This document shows, one piece after another, positions 51,703 to 60,638 of a DNA stretch of 64,000 nt. The stretch's first letter is position 1. The number at the start of each line of letters is the position of its first letter. The notes under the pieces are model-generated. The model made no database searches and was not told the origin of the DNA. It saw only the letters and a program-made list of their open reading frames with translations. Position numbers and translations under genes: made by a program. The DNA is taken from contig PBAX01000022.1 in the NCBI GenBank assembly GCA_002716385.1, forward strand, positions 248,001 to 312,000, written 5' to 3'. This DNA comes from Phycisphaerae bacterium. Lineage in GTDB: Bacteria; Planctomycetota; Phycisphaerae; Phycisphaerales; SM1A02.

Positions 51703-54344
51703 GTCCCTTCCTTCCTCGGAAGCGCCAGCTTGGCGACCAGTGATGTCCAGCCCGTCTGATGAGACGCACCGCAGCCTCGCCCCGTATCTCCATCGAAGAA
51801 CTCGTGAAAATTGATCTTGTCGCGGAACAGGGAATTCGTCTGCAGCATCTCATTATCACCATGAAAGGGCCGGGTCCCGGACTTGCTCAACGTGAAGAGG
51901 CCAAGCAATCTTGTCCGAAGTTCATCCGCAACCTCGCCCAGAGACATCATGTTACCCGAGCCGGTCGGGCATTCCACCTGGAAGCTGTCTCCGTAGAAGT
52001 GCTGATAGAGCTGAAGTGATTCAATGATCAGGAAGTTCACCGGGAACCAGACCGGACCACGCCAGTTCGAATTGCCGCCGAAGAGTTCACCGGTCGATTC
52101 ACCCGATACATATCCGACCTCCAACCGCGTCTTCCCCTGCTCGTATACATATGGATTATCGAGATGGAATTTGGACAACGCTCGTATTCCATACGGTGAC
52201 AGGAACTCTTCGGGATCAAGCATCCTGGAGAGGATCTTCTTGAGACGGTGCCTGCGAAGCATGGCCAGAAGCATTCTGGATTCATCGCCCGGCTCCTCCC
52301 AGCGTGAAATCAAGCCGGTGAGTTCGGGCCTGTTCTCGTTCAGCCACGAGGCTCGCTGCGTGAACTCCGGCAGCTTGTCGAGCGTCGACGCATGCAGGAC
52401 CTCGACCGCAAAGAGTGGTATCAGGCCGACCATCGAACGGATTCGCATCGGCTCGGTGGTTCCATCCGGAAGTCGCAGCATGTCGTAGTAGAACTCGTCC
52501 TTCTCATCCCAGAGCCCGTCCCCGTCCCGGCCCACATTGTTCATCGCATGGATGATTCGGAGGAAGTGTTCGAAGAACTTGGATGCGATGTCCTGATAGG
52601 CGGGCCGATGCTGGGCCAGCTCCATCGCTATGCGCATGAGATTGAGCGCATACATGGCCATCCAACTCGTGCCATCGGCCTGATCGAGATGTCCACCGTC
52701 CGGCAATGGCTGACTACGGTCGAACACGCCGATGTTGTCCAGGCCGAGGAAGCCGCCCTCGAAGATGTTGAGATCGTCGTCATCCTTGCGATTGACCCAC
52801 CACGTGAAGTTGATCATCAACTTGTGGAAGACCGCCTCCAGGAATTCGAGGTCGCCCGCATCCCCCCTTTGGCGCCGGTCGATCGTGAAGACCCGCCAGG
52901 CAGCCCATGCGTGAACAGGTGGATTAACGTCCCCGAAGGACCATTCGTACGCCGGAATCTGTCCATTCGGATGCATGTACCACTCTCGCGTGAACAGCCT
53001 CAACTGCTTCTTCGCGAGCGCTGGATCTATCTCCACCATAGTGACGCAGTGGAATGCCAGATCCCAGGCCGCGAACCATGGGTATTCCCATGAATCCGGC
53101 ATGAGAAGAATGTCACTGCTGTTGAAATGGCCCCACTGGTGATTGCGTCCCTTCGATCGCGATGCCGGAGGCTGCGGCTCCGCGGAGTCGCCCTCGAGCC
53201 ATTGCTTGACGTCATAGCAGTAGAACTGCTTCGTCCAGAGCATGCCGGCCAACGCCGCTCGGTGAATCCTCTTCCATTCCGGATCCCTTATCCCCTGCTC
53301 GCAATTCTCGTAGAAATCATCCGCCTCGGATGCTCTGGCACTCACGATTTCATCGAATGACTCGAATGGGGAATCCAGTTCGAATCTTCCGAGTCTCACC
53401 CGTATCACATGGGATTCACCAGGCCCGATCCGGACATGGACCCGACCGGCGGCCTTGGTCCCGTTCCCCTCTGGATTGACGGCATCGGACTGCTTGTCGA
53501 CGACATGGCGATTGATGCCATCCTTGAAGTAACCCGTGGCATCCTCATCCCACATGGCCTTGGGATTTGTGTCGTTCTCGCAGAAGAGAAGTTCATCGGA
53601 ACTGTCGATCGTCCATTGCCAACCCGGAAAGCCGGGGTGGTCGATTTCGATGGAGTTCGATCCCGTCGCTTTCAGATCCGGGCGGTCGCCCTCGTCAGTC
53701 CATGACCAGGTGTTGCGGAACCAGATGTGTGGAAGAACGTCGATGCCGGCCGACTCCGGTCCGCGATTGTGCACCTCGATGCGCATGAGGATGTCCTCGG
53801 TACCGCATTTGGCATATTCAACCACGACATCGAAGAAGCGATTCTCGTCGAGGACGCCCGTATCGATCAGTTCGAACTCCCGCTCCTTTGATGTGCGACG
53901 AGCATTCTCCTCGACAAGCGATTCGTACGGAAAGGGGGCTTGCGGATATCGATAGGTCATGCGTTGATAGGCGTGACTCGGTACGGCATCCTCATGCCAG
54001 TACATCTCCTTGACGTCTTCTCCATGATTGCCCTGTGCATTCGTGAGACCGAACAACCGCTCCTTGAGCAGTGGATCATGTCCGTTCCAGAGCGCAACTG
54101 AAAGACACAGCCGGCAGTGCCTGTCGCAGAAACCGGCAAGTCCGTCCTCGCCCCATCGATAGGCGCGATGTCTCGCGTCGTCATGCGGGAAATACTCCCA
54201 GGCGGAGCCAGCCGGACTGTAGTCCTCGCGTACCGTGCCCCACTGTCGATCCGACAGATAGGGTCCCCACATCCGCCAGGGACATTGGACGACATCATCC
54301 GACAATTCGATCCGTTCAAGTGGCACGGTCGGATCAGGACTCAT
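51699..54344 (-). CDS. GH63/MGH1-like glucosidase family protein
   Basis: The 881-residue protein has an (alpha/alpha)6-barrel type C-terminal half; there is no signal peptide, so it acts in the cytoplasm. I use the ATG at 54344 with GGAGAG six bases upstream; the TTG two codons earlier is less likely. Family features are 'LSDRQWGTVREDYS' near the N-terminus, 'HIWFRNTWSW', 'DSWEYPWFAAWDLAFHCVTM', 'WSFGDVNPPVHAWA', 'GGFLGLDNIGVFDRS' and the C-terminal 'WRGPVWFPVNFLIIESL' and 'GDNEMLQTNSLFRD'. Relatives are annotated as glucosidases or MGH1-like hydrolases acting on alpha-glucosyl compounds. It is translationally coupled to the HD-GYP regulator gene downstream. Confidence 0.9.
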   Translation of the reverse strand: MSPDPTVPLERIELSDDVVQCPWRMWGPYLSDRQWGTVREDYSPAGSAWEYFPHDDARHRAYRWGEDGLAGFCDRHCRLCLSVALWNGHDPLLKERLFGLTNAQGNHGEDVKEMYWHEDAVPSHAYQRMTYRYPQAPFPYESLVEENARRTSKEREFELIDTGVLDENRFFDVVVEYAKCGTEDILMRIEVHNRGPESAGIDVLPHIWFRNTWSWTDEGDRPDLKATGSNSIEIDHPGFPGWQWTIDSSDELLFCENDTNPKAMWDEDATGYFKDGINRHVVDKQSDAVNPEGNGTKAAGRVHVRIGPGESHVIRVRLGRFELDSPFESFDEIVSARASEADDFYENCEQGIRDPEWKRIHRAALAGMLWTKQFYCYDVKQWLEGDSAEPQPPASRSKGRNHQWGHFNSSDILLMPDSWEYPWFAAWDLAFHCVTMVEIDPALAKKQLRLFTREWYMHPNGQIPAYEWSFGDVNPPVHAWAAWRVFTIDRRQRGDAGDLEFLEAVFHKLMINFTWWVNRKDDDDLNIFEGGFLGLDNIGVFDRSQPLPDGGHLDQADGTSWMAMYALNLMRIAMELAQHRPAYQDIASKFFEHFLRIIHAMNNVGRDGDGLWDEKDEFYYDMLRLPDGTTEPMRIRSMVGLIPLFAVEVLHASTLDKLPEFTQRASWLNENRPELTGLISRWEEPGDESRMLLAMLRRHRLKKILSRMLDPEEFLSPYGIRALSKFHLDNPYVYEQGKTRLEVGYVSGESTGELFGGNSNWRGPVWFPVNFLIIESLQLYQHFYGDSFQVECPTGSGNMMSLGEVADELRTRLLGLFTLSKSGTRPFHGDNEMLQTNSLFRDKINFHEFFDGDTGRGCGASHQTGWTSLVAKLALPRKEGT

Positions 54345-54368
54345 CGACAACTCTCCGGGGACAGGGTG

Positions 54369-55250
54369 TCAGGCGAAGACAACGGCTCGTCCCGCATGAA
54401 TCACCACACGATCCTCGAGGTGCCAGCGAACCGCTCTGGCCAGAACCGTACGCTCGATATCGCGACCCTTGCGAATCATGTCCTTCACCGAATCCTTGTG
54501 GGAGACACGAATCACCCCCTGTTCGATGATCGGACCGGCATCAAGTTCGGCAGTGGCGTAGTGCGCCGTCGCGCCAATGAGCTTCACACCCTTTTCATAC
54601 GCCTGATGATACGGACGGCCACCAGCGAAGGCGGGAAGGAAGGAATGGTGGATGTTGATGATCTGTCCAGGATACCGCTCTATGAAGGAGGGACTGAGAA
54701 CTCTCATGTATCTGGCCAGAACGACCAGATCTATGTCGTTGGCCTTCAGAAGTGACAGTTGCCTCGATTCGGATTCCGGATCACCGGACTGGGCGACTTC
54801 GATGTGATGAAACGGTATGTCGAATCGATCCGCAACCTGCTCGAGGTCTGGATGATTGGAGATGATCAGCGATATCTGGCACTGGAGCGAGCCGTCTCTT
54901 TGAAGCAGCAGCAGATCGTGCAGACAATGGTCCTCACGGGACACGAAGACAGCGACTCTTCTCGGCGCGTGTCCCCAGTGAATGCGCCAGTCCATCTGGA
55001 ACTGATCCGCAAGCTCCTGCATGGCGGCGTGAACCTCCTCGGGCTCGGGATTCACAGATGGCCATGACACATGCACTCTCTGAAGAAACGTCTCGCCCTG
55101 GCGATCGGTGTGCTGGGACGCGTCGAGTATGTTTCCGCCAACCTCATCAAGCGTGGCAGCTAGTCTCGCGACGATCCCCGGTCGGTCCGGGCAGGAGACC
55201 AGAACCACGGCCTGAGTCGGCGAATCAACACTCGAGGAATCGATTGACAT
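54369..55250 (-). CDS. purU: Formyltetrahydrofolate deformylase
   Basis: The enzyme hydrolyses 10-formyl-THF to THF and formate, balancing one-carbon pools. The 293-residue protein has an N-terminal ACT domain (about 12-90; VLVSCPDRPGIVARLAATL) and a formyltransferase-fold domain. The catalytic residues N199, H201 and D237 are present in INIHHSFLPAF and TAELDAGPII. 'LARYMRVLSPSFIERYPGQ' is diagnostic of PurU against PurN. It stands 24 bases upstream of the GH63-like gene on the same strand, perhaps co-transcribed, and 48 bases after the HAD gene stop region. Confidence 0.97.
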   Translation of the reverse strand: MSIDSSSVDSPTQAVVLVSCPDRPGIVARLAATLDEVGGNILDASQHTDRQGETFLQRVHVSWPSVNPEPEEVHAAMQELADQFQMDWRIHWGHAPRRVAVFVSREDHCLHDLLLLQRDGSLQCQISLIISNHPDLEQVADRFDIPFHHIEVAQSGDPESESRQLSLLKANDIDLVVLARYMRVLSPSFIERYPGQIINIHHSFLPAFAGGRPYHQAYEKGVKLIGATAHYATAELDAGPIIEQGVIRVSHKDSVKDMIRKGRDIERTVLARAVRWHLEDRVVIHAGRAVVFA

Positions 55251-55298
55251 GGCGCGATGATACGAACGACCCGGGATTCTCGCTGGCTTTGAAGGGCC

Positions 55299-55979
55299 TC
55301 AGGATTGAAATGTGTCCTGCAGCCATTCCAGCAGATCACCCAGATCATCGAACACGGCCATCGGAGCAGGTGTCACGTCGGCGATGTCGCGTCCATGGTT
55401 GTAGCCAAGCCGAACCCCGATGAATCCAGCCCCGGCCCCAATCGCCGCCGCCGAATCGACCTCCGAATCACCCACCATCCAGGCGGTATCGGCCCGGCAT
55501 GCCTTCATGGCTTCCACGAGCATCCCGGGATCGGGCTTTCTCGATCTGCCCGCTCGTTCACCGATCACGACATCCATCGGCAGCTGGCTCGACCAGTGCC
55601 GCAGAAGCACCTGTGCATGCCGATCGGGCTTGTTGGTGACGATGGCCGTGCGCACACCTTTGGCCCGGAGCCATTCAAGAAGCTCGGTGGCATGATCGAA
55701 GATGATGGTCCGATCCATGCAGCAATCTGCATAGTGATCGTGGAATTCACGGTAACACGCTTCGATCAAGTCGTTTCCGGGAGATTCACTGGTCGCATCC
55801 GCAATGGCTTTTTCGACAAGCACTCGACTCCCATCGCCGACCCAGTTTCTCACCCGGGATTCCTCCCGGGATCCGAGACCGTGTGCCGCGAGCATGCGGT
55901 TGATTGCCTCAGTGAGATCGGGAACCGAATCGATTAATGTCCCGTCCAGATCGAACAAGCATACTTCAGGCAGTTCCAT
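55299..55979 (-). CDS. Phosphoglycolate phosphatase-like HAD hydrolase
   Basis: From the ATG at 55979 (AGGGA upstream) this is 226 residues; an ATG five codons earlier is possible. HAD motif I is LFDLDGTLIDS at about 8-18 with the nucleophile and acid/base aspartates, motif II is AIVTNKP, the lysine is in 'GRSRKPDPGML' and motif III is 'MVGDSEVDSAAAIGAGAGFIGV'. The cap type and sequence resemble Gph (phosphoglycolate phosphatase, Gph/PgmB branch). The start overlaps the 3' end of the MFS carrier gene by 14 bases. Substrate by homology only. Confidence 0.92.
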   Translation of the reverse strand: MELPEVCLFDLDGTLIDSVPDLTEAINRMLAAHGLGSREESRVRNWVGDGSRVLVEKAIADATSESPGNDLIEACYREFHDHYADCCMDRTIIFDHATELLEWLRAKGVRTAIVTNKPDRHAQVLLRHWSSQLPMDVVIGERAGRSRKPDPGMLVEAMKACRADTAWMVGDSEVDSAAAIGAGAGFIGVRLGYNHGRDIADVTPAPMAVFDDLGDLLEWLQDTFQS

Positions 55980-57279
55980 GTTCTTCCCTGTCATGCACCG
56001 TTGAGAAGGACTCCGGCCTCGCGCCTCTCGACAATGAAGGCATCATGAACAGCAGGCTGATGCTTATGACCGCGGCCATGATCGCGGTGATCAGAAACCA
56101 CGTCTCGGGATGGGAACCGACCTGTATCGCCAGCAGTCCATAGAGCCCTGCTGAAAGACTCATGGCCACATAGCAGGCGAAATTGGCCGTCCCGAGACAT
56201 CTCGCACGAAACCCGGGAACCGGCATGTGCTGCAGCAGTGCCAGAATCGGAACGACGTAGACGCCAGCCGCCAGGCCGATCAGGCCCAGGAGAACCAGTA
56301 TCCACAGGTACGGAAGCTGGAACATTCCGAGTATGAAGAACCCGACCGTCATGCCGATCGAGCCGATCGGGATGAATCGGACGACTATGGAATGGCCGGA
56401 GAGGACTCCGACGATGCCCCCCCCCAGTGCGACACCGAGTGTGGCCGAACCAAGCAGATAGCTCACTTGGCCATCGGTGAGTTCGAGTGGTTGTCTGTAT
56501 TCGGGAATGATCACGATGATCAGGGACGCCACCAGATAGAACAGGCACCAGGCCATTACTGCGGTCATCAACGGTGTCTTGCGAATGTCGCCGAATGTTC
56601 TCCAGTACGTCTTGAAGCCATTGATTGAAATCTTCAGATCCGGTCTGGCTGCCGGTGTCCGCGGAATCATGAACGTGATAAGAAAACTGAAGGTCGCGAT
56701 TGCGGTCATCACGATGCCCACGAAGATCGTTCCCTTGATGCCGATGCTGGTTCCGTAATCAAGAAGAATTCCGGACAGAGACAGACCCGCGACGATGCAG
56801 GCATTCGTGAGAAGACTGAGGACACCGTTCGCCCGGCTGAGGTTGCCGGGTGAAACGACTTCTGGAACGGATCCGTACTTGGCCGGTGAAAAGAAGGCGC
56901 TCTGGGACGCCAGAAGCAACAGAAGAAGAAACGCAAACCATGGGCTGTCCATGAACATGGCCAGAATGACCAAACTGGCCAGAATGATCTCCACGAATCG
57001 CGTGAGGACGATGATCCGATACTTTGGATATCTGTCCGAAAGAAGGCCTGTGAAACCAAGCAGCAGCAGAAACGGGACATACACCATGAGCGTGACCCAA
57101 CCGGTTCCTCCCGAACCAAGGACGCCGCCCCAGGCACTCCCGGTCACGACCAGCAGCATCAACGCGCCTCGATAGAGATTGTCGTTCAGTGCCCCGCAGG
57201 CCATCGTCAGAAGCAGTGCGATGAAGCCTCGATTGGCGATCCCCTCCTCATGGGCGTGGTGTATTGCTGAGTTTCTCAT
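55966..57279 (-). CDS. MFS carrier, LplT-like
   Basis: The 437-residue membrane protein has about twelve helices. The sequence around FFSPAKYGSVPEVVSPGNLSRANG (about 130-153) resembles the LplT lysophospholipid transporter signature, which is also present as the N-terminal half of Aas-like fusion proteins. No acyltransferase domain or gene follows here; the next gene is the HAD phosphatase, which it overlaps by 14 bases. A lipid-recycling role is plausible, but it could be another MFS carrier. The divergent malic enzyme gene starts 125 bases away, so that stretch holds both promoters. Confidence 0.9.
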   Translation of the reverse strand: MRNSAIHHAHEEGIANRGFIALLLTMACGALNDNLYRGALMLLVVTGSAWGGVLGSGGTGWVTLMVYVPFLLLLGFTGLLSDRYPKYRIIVLTRFVEIILASLVILAMFMDSPWFAFLLLLLLASQSAFFSPAKYGSVPEVVSPGNLSRANGVLSLLTNACIVAGLSLSGILLDYGTSIGIKGTIFVGIVMTAIATFSFLITFMIPRTPAARPDLKISINGFKTYWRTFGDIRKTPLMTAVMAWCLFYLVASLIIVIIPEYRQPLELTDGQVSYLLGSATLGVALGGGIVGVLSGHSIVVRFIPIGSIGMTVGFFILGMFQLPYLWILVLLGLIGLAAGVYVVPILALLQHMPVPGFRARCLGTANFACYVAMSLSAGLYGLLAIQVGSHPETWFLITAIMAAVISISLLFMMPSLSRGARPESFSTVHDREEHGTA

Positions 57280-57403
57280 GTAATCAAGCCTATACGCTCG
57301 GCAGCCTTGACGTCGGCGGCATGAGGCCCGATGCTGGTCCGGTGCGCACGAGAGGCACCGCGAGTTTCACCGTAAACAAGGTTTTCGAAGGAAGTCATTG
57401 ACC

Positions 57404-59035
57404 ATGAACAATGAAAAGGCATTTCATCTTCTCCGTAACCCACTCCTGAACAAGGGCAGTGGATTCACCGCCGAAGAAAGACAGGCGGAGAGCCTGGAAG
57501 GCCTGCTGCCTACCTCAGTCGAGACACTCGAAACCCGTGTCGGCAGAGCCTCCGCTCAGTGCGATGCCTGCCCCGACGATCTCGCCAGATATGTGTATCT
57601 CGCCCATCTTCAGGACGTGGATGAGACCCTCTACTTCGCACTTCTCATTTCCCAGCCGGACAAGTACATGCCTCTTGTCTACACCCCCACCGTGGGTGAC
57701 GCCTGTCTTAAGTTCGGGAATATCTTCCGATCCACACGTGGCCTCTATCTGAATCTGGACATGAAGGGTCGAATCGAATCGGTGCTGCGCAACTGGGGCG
57801 AAACGGATGTCCGGTTCATCGTGGTGACGGATGGATCCAGAATCCTCGGACTTGGGGATCTTGGCGCCAACGGCATGGGTATCCCGATCGGGAAACTCGC
57901 GCTGTACTCGGCAGCCGCCGGCGTTCCACCACAGTTCACCCTTCCGATCATGCTTGATGTCGGAACCGATACCCAGGAATACATCGACGATCCGTACTAT
58001 CTGGGAGCCAAGCAGGCCAGGCCCGACAACGACACCTACTACGAATTCCTCGATGAGTTCACGGAGGCCGTTCAGAAGGTGTTCCCCGGATGCTGCGTTC
58101 AGTTCGAGGATTTCAACATCCATCATGCGGAACCGCTCCTCGAGAAGTATCACGACAAGTTCTGCATGTTCAATGACGACATCCAGGGAACAGCTGCCGT
58201 GGCCACCGCCGGCATATACACCGCCTGCCGTGCCAAGGGCGAGAACATGAGCAATCAGAGGATTCTCTTCCTCGGAGCGGGATCGGCTGGGTGCGGTATC
58301 GGTGATCTCATGGCCCAGGCCATGCAGTCCGAGGGACTGGACAAGGAAACCGCCTACTCCCAGATCAGGCTCTTCGACATCAATGGGCTCCTGACCAAAT
58401 CCCGCGCCGATTCCCTCGAGCCATTCCAGAGACCCTTCGCCGCCGACCATGAACCGACCAAGGACTTCGTGGGCATGATCCGAAGCTTCAAGCCGACCGC
58501 CATCATCGGCGTCTCCACCGTCCATGGCGCGTTCAACGAGGATGTCATGAAGGCGATGTGCGAAGTCAATGATCGACCGATCATCTTCCCGTATTCGAAT
58601 CCGACCAGTCACAGCGAGTGCACAGCCGAGGAGGCGTATGCGGGCACGAATGGCAAGGTGCTCTTTGCCAGTGGCAGCCCCTTCCCGGAGCTTGAGGTCA
58701 ACGGCAACAAGATCGAGCCGTCGCAGGGCAACAACGTTTACATCTTCCCCGCGATGGGCCTGGCGGTCTACGCGACGAAGGCGAAGCGTGTCACCGAACC
58801 GATGTTCCTGACGGCAGCCAAGGCGTTGGCGGAAACCCTCACCGATGAGGAGCTCAATAGCGGACTTCTCTATCCGCCACGTGATCGAATCCGTGAAGTT
58901 TCAGCCCATGTGGCCGCCAAGGTCGCGGAAAACATATTCGATGAGAATCTGGCCTCGGTGGACAGACCGTCCGATGTGTCGGCCTTCATCAAGGAACACA
59001 CCTATGTTCCAAGCTATGCCCCGCATGAAGCATGA
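57404..59035 (+). CDS. NAD(P)-dependent malic enzyme (malate oxidative decarboxylase)
   Basis: The enzyme converts malate to pyruvate and CO2. The 543-residue protein has the large-type malic-enzyme layout: LNKGSGFTAEERQ near the N-terminus, LVYTPTVGDAC at about 90-100 with the catalytic tyrosine, VVTDGSRILGLGDLGANGMGIPIGK at about 142-166, FNDDIQGTAAV at about 256-266 and the dinucleotide motif FLGAGSAGCGIGDLM at about 289-303. 'SNPTSHSECTAEEAY' and 'QGNNVYIFPAMGLAV' complete it. I start at the ATG at 57404 with GGAAG nine bases upstream; a TTG two codons earlier is also in frame. The length is typical of the SfcA-type enzyme. Confidence 0.96.
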   Translation: MNNEKAFHLLRNPLLNKGSGFTAEERQAESLEGLLPTSVETLETRVGRASAQCDACPDDLARYVYLAHLQDVDETLYFALLISQPDKYMPLVYTPTVGDACLKFGNIFRSTRGLYLNLDMKGRIESVLRNWGETDVRFIVVTDGSRILGLGDLGANGMGIPIGKLALYSAAAGVPPQFTLPIMLDVGTDTQEYIDDPYYLGAKQARPDNDTYYEFLDEFTEAVQKVFPGCCVQFEDFNIHHAEPLLEKYHDKFCMFNDDIQGTAAVATAGIYTACRAKGENMSNQRILFLGAGSAGCGIGDLMAQAMQSEGLDKETAYSQIRLFDINGLLTKSRADSLEPFQRPFAADHEPTKDFVGMIRSFKPTAIIGVSTVHGAFNEDVMKAMCEVNDRPIIFPYSNPTSHSECTAEEAYAGTNGKVLFASGSPFPELEVNGNKIEPSQGNNVYIFPAMGLAVYATKAKRVTEPMFLTAAKALAETLTDEELNSGLLYPPRDRIREVSAHVAAKVAENIFDENLASVDRPSDVSAFIKEHTYVPSYAPHEA

Positions 59036-59046
59036 TGAAACCGAAG

Positions 59047-59071
59047 GGCAGGCCTGCATGACGGGCCTGCC
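59047..59071 (+). terminator. Possible hairpin after the malic enzyme gene
   Basis: The eight-base-pair stem GGCAGGCC/GGCCTGCC with a nine-base loop lies 11 bases after the stop, but no T-run follows. It may stabilise the transcript or terminate weakly before the FHA gene 28 bases on. Confidence 0.35.
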
Positions 59072-59099
59072 ATGTGGAATTCGGGTTACAGTCTGAGCC

Positions 59100-60638
59100 A
59101 TGTCCGGCATTCTTCAATTGGATTCAATCAGCGGGTCCCCTCAGGTCCAACAACGACTTGAACCCCCAGCCCAGATTCTCATGGGAAGAAGCCGGGATTG
59201 CGATGTGGTCGTCGCATCCCCACAGGCCTCGAGACAGCACGCCCAGTTGTGCTGGGAGGCCGATGAGAAATCATGGTTCCTGACGGATCTCGGATCGCGT
59301 TCGGGCACCACCCTGAATGGCCAACCAATTCCAGCCGGAAGACCGTGCGCCATTCGCAAGGGTGATCGGATCGGTCTCCCCGATATCGTTCTTCAGGTCC
59401 GGGACGCGCACGATGGATCCACGATCATGGAATCCATCCGTCGCATTCATGTCGAAGGGGACATCAGCAACAACGAATCCATCGACTTCTCACCGGTGGA
59501 ACTGGCTGAGGATCTCGACGGCAATCGTCTGGCGACGTTGCTTGACTTCAGTCGCGAACTGCATGATGCCACTGATGAGAACCGACTCTTCGGCGCCATT
59601 CTGAAGGGTGTGAAAAAGGGAACATCGCTTGAGAATGCCGCCATCGTCTCCAGAATGGATGTGGACGGCGGAATCGAGATGCATGCGGCCATGGGTGAAC
59701 TCGCTTCGGCCGGGCCCGAACGGTTCAGTCGCACACTTCTGCGTTCGGCCACTGACGGGGTACCGGGCCGCTATCTGGCTTCCGGAGGAATGGTCGCGGA
59801 AAGCCTCGAACGGCTTCCGGTGCAGGCCGCTGCCTGTGCACCGCTCATGACGCGTGATTCCACCGCAGCCTGTCTCTATGTGGACGGTACGGATGCGACC
59901 ATCCCGGATGAACAGTTGCGTGGCGACATGGACTTCATGATCGCGCTGGCCCAGCTTGCCTCGGTCGCCATGTCCAATCTGGCCAGATCGGATCTTGAGA
60001 GACGGTTTTCAGAAGCTCGAAACAAGTTGTTCGAAGGAACCGTTCGGGCGATGGCCGCCGCCATCGACGCTAAGGACCCGTATACGCGAGGTCATTCCGA
60101 TCGGGTTTCGTGGTTGTCAGGTGAACTCGCCCGCGCGATCGGTCATGATCCACAGGGAATCGAAGTCGCCAAGGTCTGTGGACAAGTCCACGATGTGGGG
60201 AAGATCGGAGTGCCCGAAGCCGTGCTTTCAAAGCCTGGTCGACTTGATGACGAGGAGTTCGACCTGATCAAGCAGCACCCCGACATCGGCTACCGCATCC
60301 TCAAGGACATCCCTGGAATGGGCGAGTTGCTCGGTGGTGTCCGACATCATCATGAAAGATGGGACGGTAGTGGCTATCCGGTCGGCCTGAAGGGCGAGTC
60401 CATTCCCATCCTGGGTCGCCTAGTCGCCGTGGTCGATGCCTTCGATGCGATGAGATCGGCACGAGCCTATCGGGAAGGTCGCAACAGCGAGACCGTTCGT
60501 GCCGAGATAGAGCGATGTGCCGGAACCCACTTCGATCCGGAGATGGCGGCAGCCTTTCTCAAGATCGACTTGGCGCACTATGACGCGATGCTCGCCCAGA
60601 CGCAGGAAAGCGCTCAGCCTCCCGAAGGCGATGCCTGA
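59100..60638 (+). CDS. FHA-GAF-HD-GYP signalling protein
   Basis: The 512-residue cytoplasmic protein has an FHA domain (about 1-100: LMGRSRDCDVVV, SPQASRQHAQL with S44/R45/H47, and LGSRSGTTLNG), which binds phosphothreonine peptides. A GAF domain (about 135-305) follows, then an HD-GYP domain (about 320-495) with HD at 364-365 (VHDVGKIGVPE) and HHHERWDGSGYP at about 416-427. The phosphodiesterase motifs look intact, so cyclic di-GMP hydrolysis controlled by Ser/Thr phosphorylation is likely. It converges on the FHA-protease gene, whose 3' end it overlaps by 25 bases. It is the second HD-GYP protein of the window. Confidence 0.95.
   Translation: MSGILQLDSISGSPQVQQRLEPPAQILMGRSRDCDVVVASPQASRQHAQLCWEADEKSWFLTDLGSRSGTTLNGQPIPAGRPCAIRKGDRIGLPDIVLQVRDAHDGSTIMESIRRIHVEGDISNNESIDFSPVELAEDLDGNRLATLLDFSRELHDATDENRLFGAILKGVKKGTSLENAAIVSRMDVDGGIEMHAAMGELASAGPERFSRTLLRSATDGVPGRYLASGGMVAESLERLPVQAAACAPLMTRDSTAACLYVDGTDATIPDEQLRGDMDFMIALAQLASVAMSNLARSDLERRFSEARNKLFEGTVRAMAAAIDAKDPYTRGHSDRVSWLSGELARAIGHDPQGIEVAKVCGQVHDVGKIGVPEAVLSKPGRLDDEEFDLIKQHPDIGYRILKDIPGMGELLGGVRHHHERWDGSGYPVGLKGESIPILGRLVAVVDAFDAMRSARAYREGRNSETVRAEIERCAGTHFDPEMAAAFLKIDLAHYDAMLAQTQESAQPPEGDA

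Noticed and set aside
50050-51759. Long plus-strand open frame (about 570 codons) opposite the REC-GAF-HD-GYP gene
   Set aside because: It lacks motifs and is antisense to an intact three-domain protein; a shadow of codon bias.
57515-58612. Minus-strand open frame opposite the malic enzyme gene
   Set aside because: His/Glu/Gly-rich translation without a family; the plus strand encodes a complete malic enzyme.
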